DNA of 64,000 nt from JAGZHZ01 sp963929865 (GTDB lineage Bacteria > Bacillota > Clostridia > Lachnospirales > Lachnospiraceae): NCBI GenBank assembly GCA_963929865.1, contig CAWVKK010000045.1:32926-96925 (forward strand), in the 5' to 3' direction. Within the stretch, counting starts at the first letter, position 1. Every line of letters begins with the position of its first letter. Of the stretch, positions 61,099-64,000 are shown piece by piece. The position numbers were made by a program, and so were the translations under genes. A model generated the notes under the pieces. The model ran no database searches and was not told where the DNA came from. It saw only the letters and a program-made list of their open reading frames with translations.

Positions 61099-62133
61099 CT
61101 ATAGAATCAAATAGATCCCGCCTAGCACAGCGGAAGGCAGCAGACTCAAGCACGCAGGCCAGACTGTGCGGAAGCTTTTCCTGCGGATCCATTCTACGAG
61201 AGAAAGCGCTCCCAGGACAAAGGGTCCTAAAGCGACTCCCATCGAAGATACCATACAGCAGGAGCAAAGCAGCAAAAACATCGTCACCCATTCTGAGCGC
61301 GCAGCTTCTTTTTCATAGATCCGAAAGGCGATCAAAAAAATTGCCGGCAGAAAAATTGCCGCGAGGGCAGCCTTTCCCTGCCAGATTCGAAACAGAAGAA
61401 AGCTCGATGAGCTGTAAATGCTGAAATTTCCAAATACGTTCAAAAAGCTGACCGCCACCACAAAAAATGACGCTTTCTTTTTTTCGCCTGTCAATTCCGC
61501 GCCTATCTGGTAATAGACCAGATAGGCCGCAGGAATCAAAATTATCGGAAAAACCGTATGTGCGATAATCGTCGGGTGGATCCCCATCAGCTCCGAAAAA
61601 TACGCGGTAAAAATCGGAAACGCTGACAGTGCGTACCGTGTCGGGAGAGAATGAAGCGGCATTCCGGTATAGCTGGAAAACAGATACATGGAATCTGTTT
61701 TTAATGTCGTCGCCGCAGTTGCAACGTAGAAAGCGTCGTCCGCATCCTCATGGAGTCCTGCCACGAGTACCGCAGCCTGCAAGATCACTGCCAGAACAGC
61801 AATCACACTCCAGAAATCAGCCGCTTTGATCTGCGCGCCTGCTCTTTTTAGAATCTGCACCATCTGCCTCCGGAACAAAAGAACAGCCGCCGCCGCAAAG
61901 CCTCCAAATACAATATGACTGCACAGCCGGAGTATGTGATACGGCGCTTTCAAAAGCGTCATAGGCACGCATAACATTTCAAAACCCGCAAGTATAAAAA
62001 TCCATCCGCTGAGATAATTTAAGATCAGATGATCCTTTTCCTTTCCCCAGTGCGTACACCATGTTCCCAGGATCATCGGAAAAACGCCTGCAAATACAAG
62101 CAGTTTTATCGCTTTTAAACCTAATTCCACCAT
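61099..62133 (-). CDS. Polytopic membrane protein of unknown function (DUF6077-like)
   Basis: A 344-residue protein with about nine hydrophobic segments. One extracytoplasmic loop has HEDADDAFYVATAATTL, an acidic loop that recalls the metal-binding loops of GT-C transferases, followed by LPTRYALSAFPIFTAYF. I recall similar clostridial proteins annotated as DUF6077, but cannot confirm. It lies between a wall amidase and the membrane protein at 60340, all on one strand. Confidence 0.65.
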   Translation of the reverse strand: MVELGLKAIKLLVFAGVFPMILGTWCTHWGKEKDHLILNYLSGWIFILAGFEMLCVPMTLLKAPYHILRLCSHIVFGGFAAAAVLLFRRQMVQILKRAGAQIKAADFWSVIAVLAVILQAAVLVAGLHEDADDAFYVATAATTLKTDSMYLFSSYTGMPLHSLPTRYALSAFPIFTAYFSELMGIHPTIIAHTVFPIILIPAAYLVYYQIGAELTGEKKKASFFVVAVSFLNVFGNFSIYSSSSFLLFRIWQGKAALAAIFLPAIFLIAFRIYEKEAARSEWVTMFLLLCSCCMVSSMGVALGPFVLGALSLVEWIRRKSFRTVWPACLSLLPSAVLGGIYLIL

Positions 62134-62149
62134 GTTTTTCTCTGTTTAT

Positions 62150-64000
62150 CTATCGATTTAAGCATGCCCCGTCCGCCGCGAACTGATACCATTTTCCTCC
62201 GATGTACAGTGTTTCCGATTTCGCCATCGTTCCGTCTGATTTGAGGTATACCCAGCTTCCATTTCGCGTCGTCCAGTAGCTTCTTACCATATGACCGTTC
62301 ACAGTCCGGAAATAATACGTTTCTCCTCCCAGATCAGTCCATCCGTGCTGGCGGATGCCGTTGCTGTCGTAGTACAGAATACTGGTTCCCAGTTTTCCCC
62401 ATCCGGTTACGCGACGTCCATACCGGTTGACATAGTAATAGTTGCCGTCCACCTTTAAGTGCTTGCTGATCGCAAGCGAGCCGTCGCTTTGGAGGTAATA
62501 CCATTTTGTGCCGTACTTCAGCCATCCAAACTGCATGACACCTTTGCTGTTCATAAAATATTTTTTCCCGTTTATCGTATTCCAGCCTGATTTTACGACG
62601 CCGTCGTCGTGGAAATGGTGATAATATCCGTCTGTCAGTTTCCATCTTCCGGTCAGCATGGTTCCGTAGCGGTTAAAATAATATAAATCTCCGTCAATCC
62701 GGTACCATCCTGTGACCATTTTCAGATCTTCCGTGTAATACCTGGTCTTTCCTTTTACCACATTAAATCCCGGCTGAATCGTACCGGTATTTTTCTTTTG
62801 CAGTCCGTAATATTCCGCAATCGCACGGGCGTCCGCAACGCCAAGCGCTTTGATCTTTTCGTCGCTGCCATAATATAATTCACAGTCGGACGGGTTGCTG
62901 ACAAATCCGTGCTCTACAATCATGCTCGGCAGATTAGCGAGAATGCCATACCGGACGATCGCCATATAGTCTGATGGCTGTCCGTTAGGATATTTATCTC
63001 CGTCATCGCTTTCCTGAATCAAAAATCCCATATTTTCCAGCCCGATGCTGCTCAGCTTTGAGAGAATCTCCGCCGCAAGCTCTTTTGCCTCATTTGCCAC
63101 GGTCGGACGGTACTTTCCGGTTGAAACATAGACAAGCGCTCCGGAAACGGTCGTCTCATTCTGCGCGGTAGAGTTAATATGCTGGCTCACAAGCACGTCT
63201 GCTCCCACGGATACTGCGTAGTCTACTCTCTCTTTAAGCCCCACATACACGTCTGACGTTCTTGTCATATAGACGCGGACTCCCGCGTATGTCTCAAGCT
63301 CCTCTTTTGTCGCCTGTGAAATTTTCAGAGCGATATCTTTTTCAATATAAGTGACTCCGTTCCACGTCCGGGAAGCGCCTCCGTCGTATCCTCCGTGTCC
63401 AGGGTCGAGTACGACGACCAGACTGCTCTGTGCCCTCGAAACGTCGTCGTCTGTTCCTGCTTCTGCTCCTGCCGCCGCCAGGATACTTCCAATCTGAGAA
63501 GCGTCTCCTGCCACCAGCCCCGTCTCCTCCTGAGCGCTGTAAGCTTCAATCTGAGACTGTGCTGAAACGGTTCCCTCTTCCTGGAACGATCCGGAAACTG
63601 TTTCCTGGCTGCTGATAAAATCTAAAATCGAACAGCTCTGTTCTTCTCCATCTGCCGTCACATATAACGTCTGCAGATCGTTCTGTTCCAAAACCGTTCC
63701 CGCTATCAAAAAGGCAATATAGTCATCGGCAATCTCCACACAGGCAGCCTGAACGTTTTGTCCTGAAGAGGGATCTATGTAGGAAAGAGAAGCCGATTCC
63801 ATACGTTTTCCGTCGGTATCTACCTGAAAAACAATCGCCTGTGAGATCGTTTCCGCAGCCGGCTGTCCCAGATACATCATCACAATTTCTGCTGTATTTT
63901 GCTGGGATTCTGTCTCACTTTCCATCTCCTCTGCTTCCGTTTCCGACTCGCTTTCCGTCTCTGCCGCCTCCGTTTCCGGCTCGCTTTCCGTCTCTGCCGC
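62150..64000 (-). CDS. N-acetylmuramoyl-L-alanine amidase with C-terminal cell-wall-binding repeats, 5' end outside window
   Basis: The visible 616 codons start inside an acidic Glu/Ser/Thr/Ala repeat (units like AAETESEPETE) and continue past an in-frame ATG at 63925 that is not the start. A beta-rich linker is followed by an Amidase_3 domain: VVLDPGHGGYDGG (zinc His), VSQHINS (zinc His) and SMIVEHGFVSNPSDCELY (catalytic Glu). The last 200 residues are about nine Trp/Tyr/Gly-rich repeats (GWYRIDGDLYYFNRYG, GWNTINGKKYFMNSKG, GWLKYGTKWYYLQSDG) of the choline/cell-wall-binding type. It cleaves the peptide from peptidoglycan while bound to a wall glycan, perhaps that made by the neighbouring clusters. 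It is first in a unit with the two membrane proteins. Confidence 0.92.
   Translation of the reverse strand, partial: AAETESEPETEAAETESESETEAEEMESETESQQNTAEIVMMYLGQPAAETISQAIVFQVDTDGKRMESASLSYIDPSSGQNVQAACVEIADDYIAFLIAGTVLEQNDLQTLYVTADGEEQSCSILDFISSQETVSGSFQEEGTVSAQSQIEAYSAQEETGLVAGDASQIGSILAAAGAEAGTDDDVSRAQSSLVVVLDPGHGGYDGGASRTWNGVTYIEKDIALKISQATKEELETYAGVRVYMTRTSDVYVGLKERVDYAVSVGADVLVSQHINSTAQNETTVSGALVYVSTGKYRPTVANEAKELAAEILSKLSSIGLENMGFLIQESDDGDKYPNGQPSDYMAIVRYGILANLPSMIVEHGFVSNPSDCELYYGSDEKIKALGVADARAIAEYYGLQKKNTGTIQPGFNVVKGKTRYYTEDLKMVTGWYRIDGDLYYFNRYGTMLTGRWKLTDGYYHHFHDDGVVKSGWNTINGKKYFMNSKGVMQFGWLKYGTKWYYLQSDGSLAISKHLKVDGNYYYVNRYGRRVTGWGKLGTSILYYDSNGIRQHGWTDLGGETYYFRTVNGHMVRSYWTTRNGSWVYLKSDGTMAKSETLYIGGKWYQFAADGACLNR

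Noticed and set aside
61080..61099. Frameshift splitting one membrane protein into two
   Set aside because: The stop is followed immediately by AGGAGG and a well-spaced ATG, the normal form of coupled genes; a sequencing error cannot be fully ruled out.
1..64000. tRNA, rRNA, CRISPR arrays, insertion sequences, phage genes
   Set aside because: No cloverleaf-like segments, spaced repeats, transposase or integrase motifs were seen in gaps between genes, which are mostly under 150 bp.

Overview
The window looks like a chromosomal segment of a low-to-mid GC Gram-positive anaerobe of the Clostridia, most likely a gut Lachnospiraceae. Signs are a T-box leader, AGGAGG-type ribosome sites, several GTG/TTG starts, a short clostridial-type RpoD, an mglBAC sugar transporter with a YesMN-type two-component system, LCP-family wall ligation and clostridial FrhB/pyruvyltransferase fusions. 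Family is inferred from protein character only. No rRNA, tRNA, CRISPR, transposase or phage gene was seen.

Region 1 (1-17.5 kb, all minus strand) is nutrient sensing and uptake. It starts with the 5' part of a secreted GH3 glycosidase, then a trpXYZ-type ABC transporter behind a T-box leader with a UGG (Trp) specifier, then an orphan GHKL (AgrC-like) sensor kinase. Next come mglC-mglA-mglB. Upstream of mglB is a sugar-sensing set: a second galactose/glucose-binding-like lipoprotein, a membrane-anchored LacI-type binding protein, a histidine kinase and an AraC-type response regulator. The GH3 and GHKL-kinase promoters share a two-box DNA motif with LytTR-like geometry.

Region 2 (17.6-20.5 kb, plus strand) is a four-gene operon: a polyprenyl-phosphate glycosyltransferase, an ATP-grasp ligase and two small EmrE-like membrane proteins. 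It suggests making and flipping a modified lipid-linked sugar.

Region 3 (20.6-25.1 kb, minus) holds housekeeping and stress genes: rpoD, a ClpX-like AAA+ unfoldase with an altered pore-2 (RKH) loop, and an HtrA protease.

Region 4 (25.2-62.1 kb, minus) holds two back-to-back cell-surface glycan clusters. Cluster A (25.2-42.7 kb) has a polyprenyl glycosylphosphotransferase, an LCP ligase, many GT2 enzymes, a WsaF-like transferase, a nucleotide-sugar aminotransferase, a GT-C enzyme, a Wzm/Wzt exporter with a C-terminal glycan-recognition domain, and a methyltransferase plus kinase-like coiled-coil pair that resembles a split WbdD chain terminator. Cluster B (42.8-60.2 kb) has a second initiating transferase, a second Wzm/Wzt exporter, UDP-galactopyranose mutase, two GlfT2-like galactofuranosyltransferases, and two unusual pyruvyltransferase/FrhB fusions, one of 1778 residues with five domains. 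It most likely makes a pyruvylated galactofuranose-containing glycan. A terminator and a fresh promoter separate the clusters, and further promoters lie inside them.

Region 5 (60.3-64 kb, minus) has two multi-membrane proteins of unknown function and the 3' part of an N-acetylmuramoyl-L-alanine amidase with cell-wall-binding repeats, which runs off the right edge.
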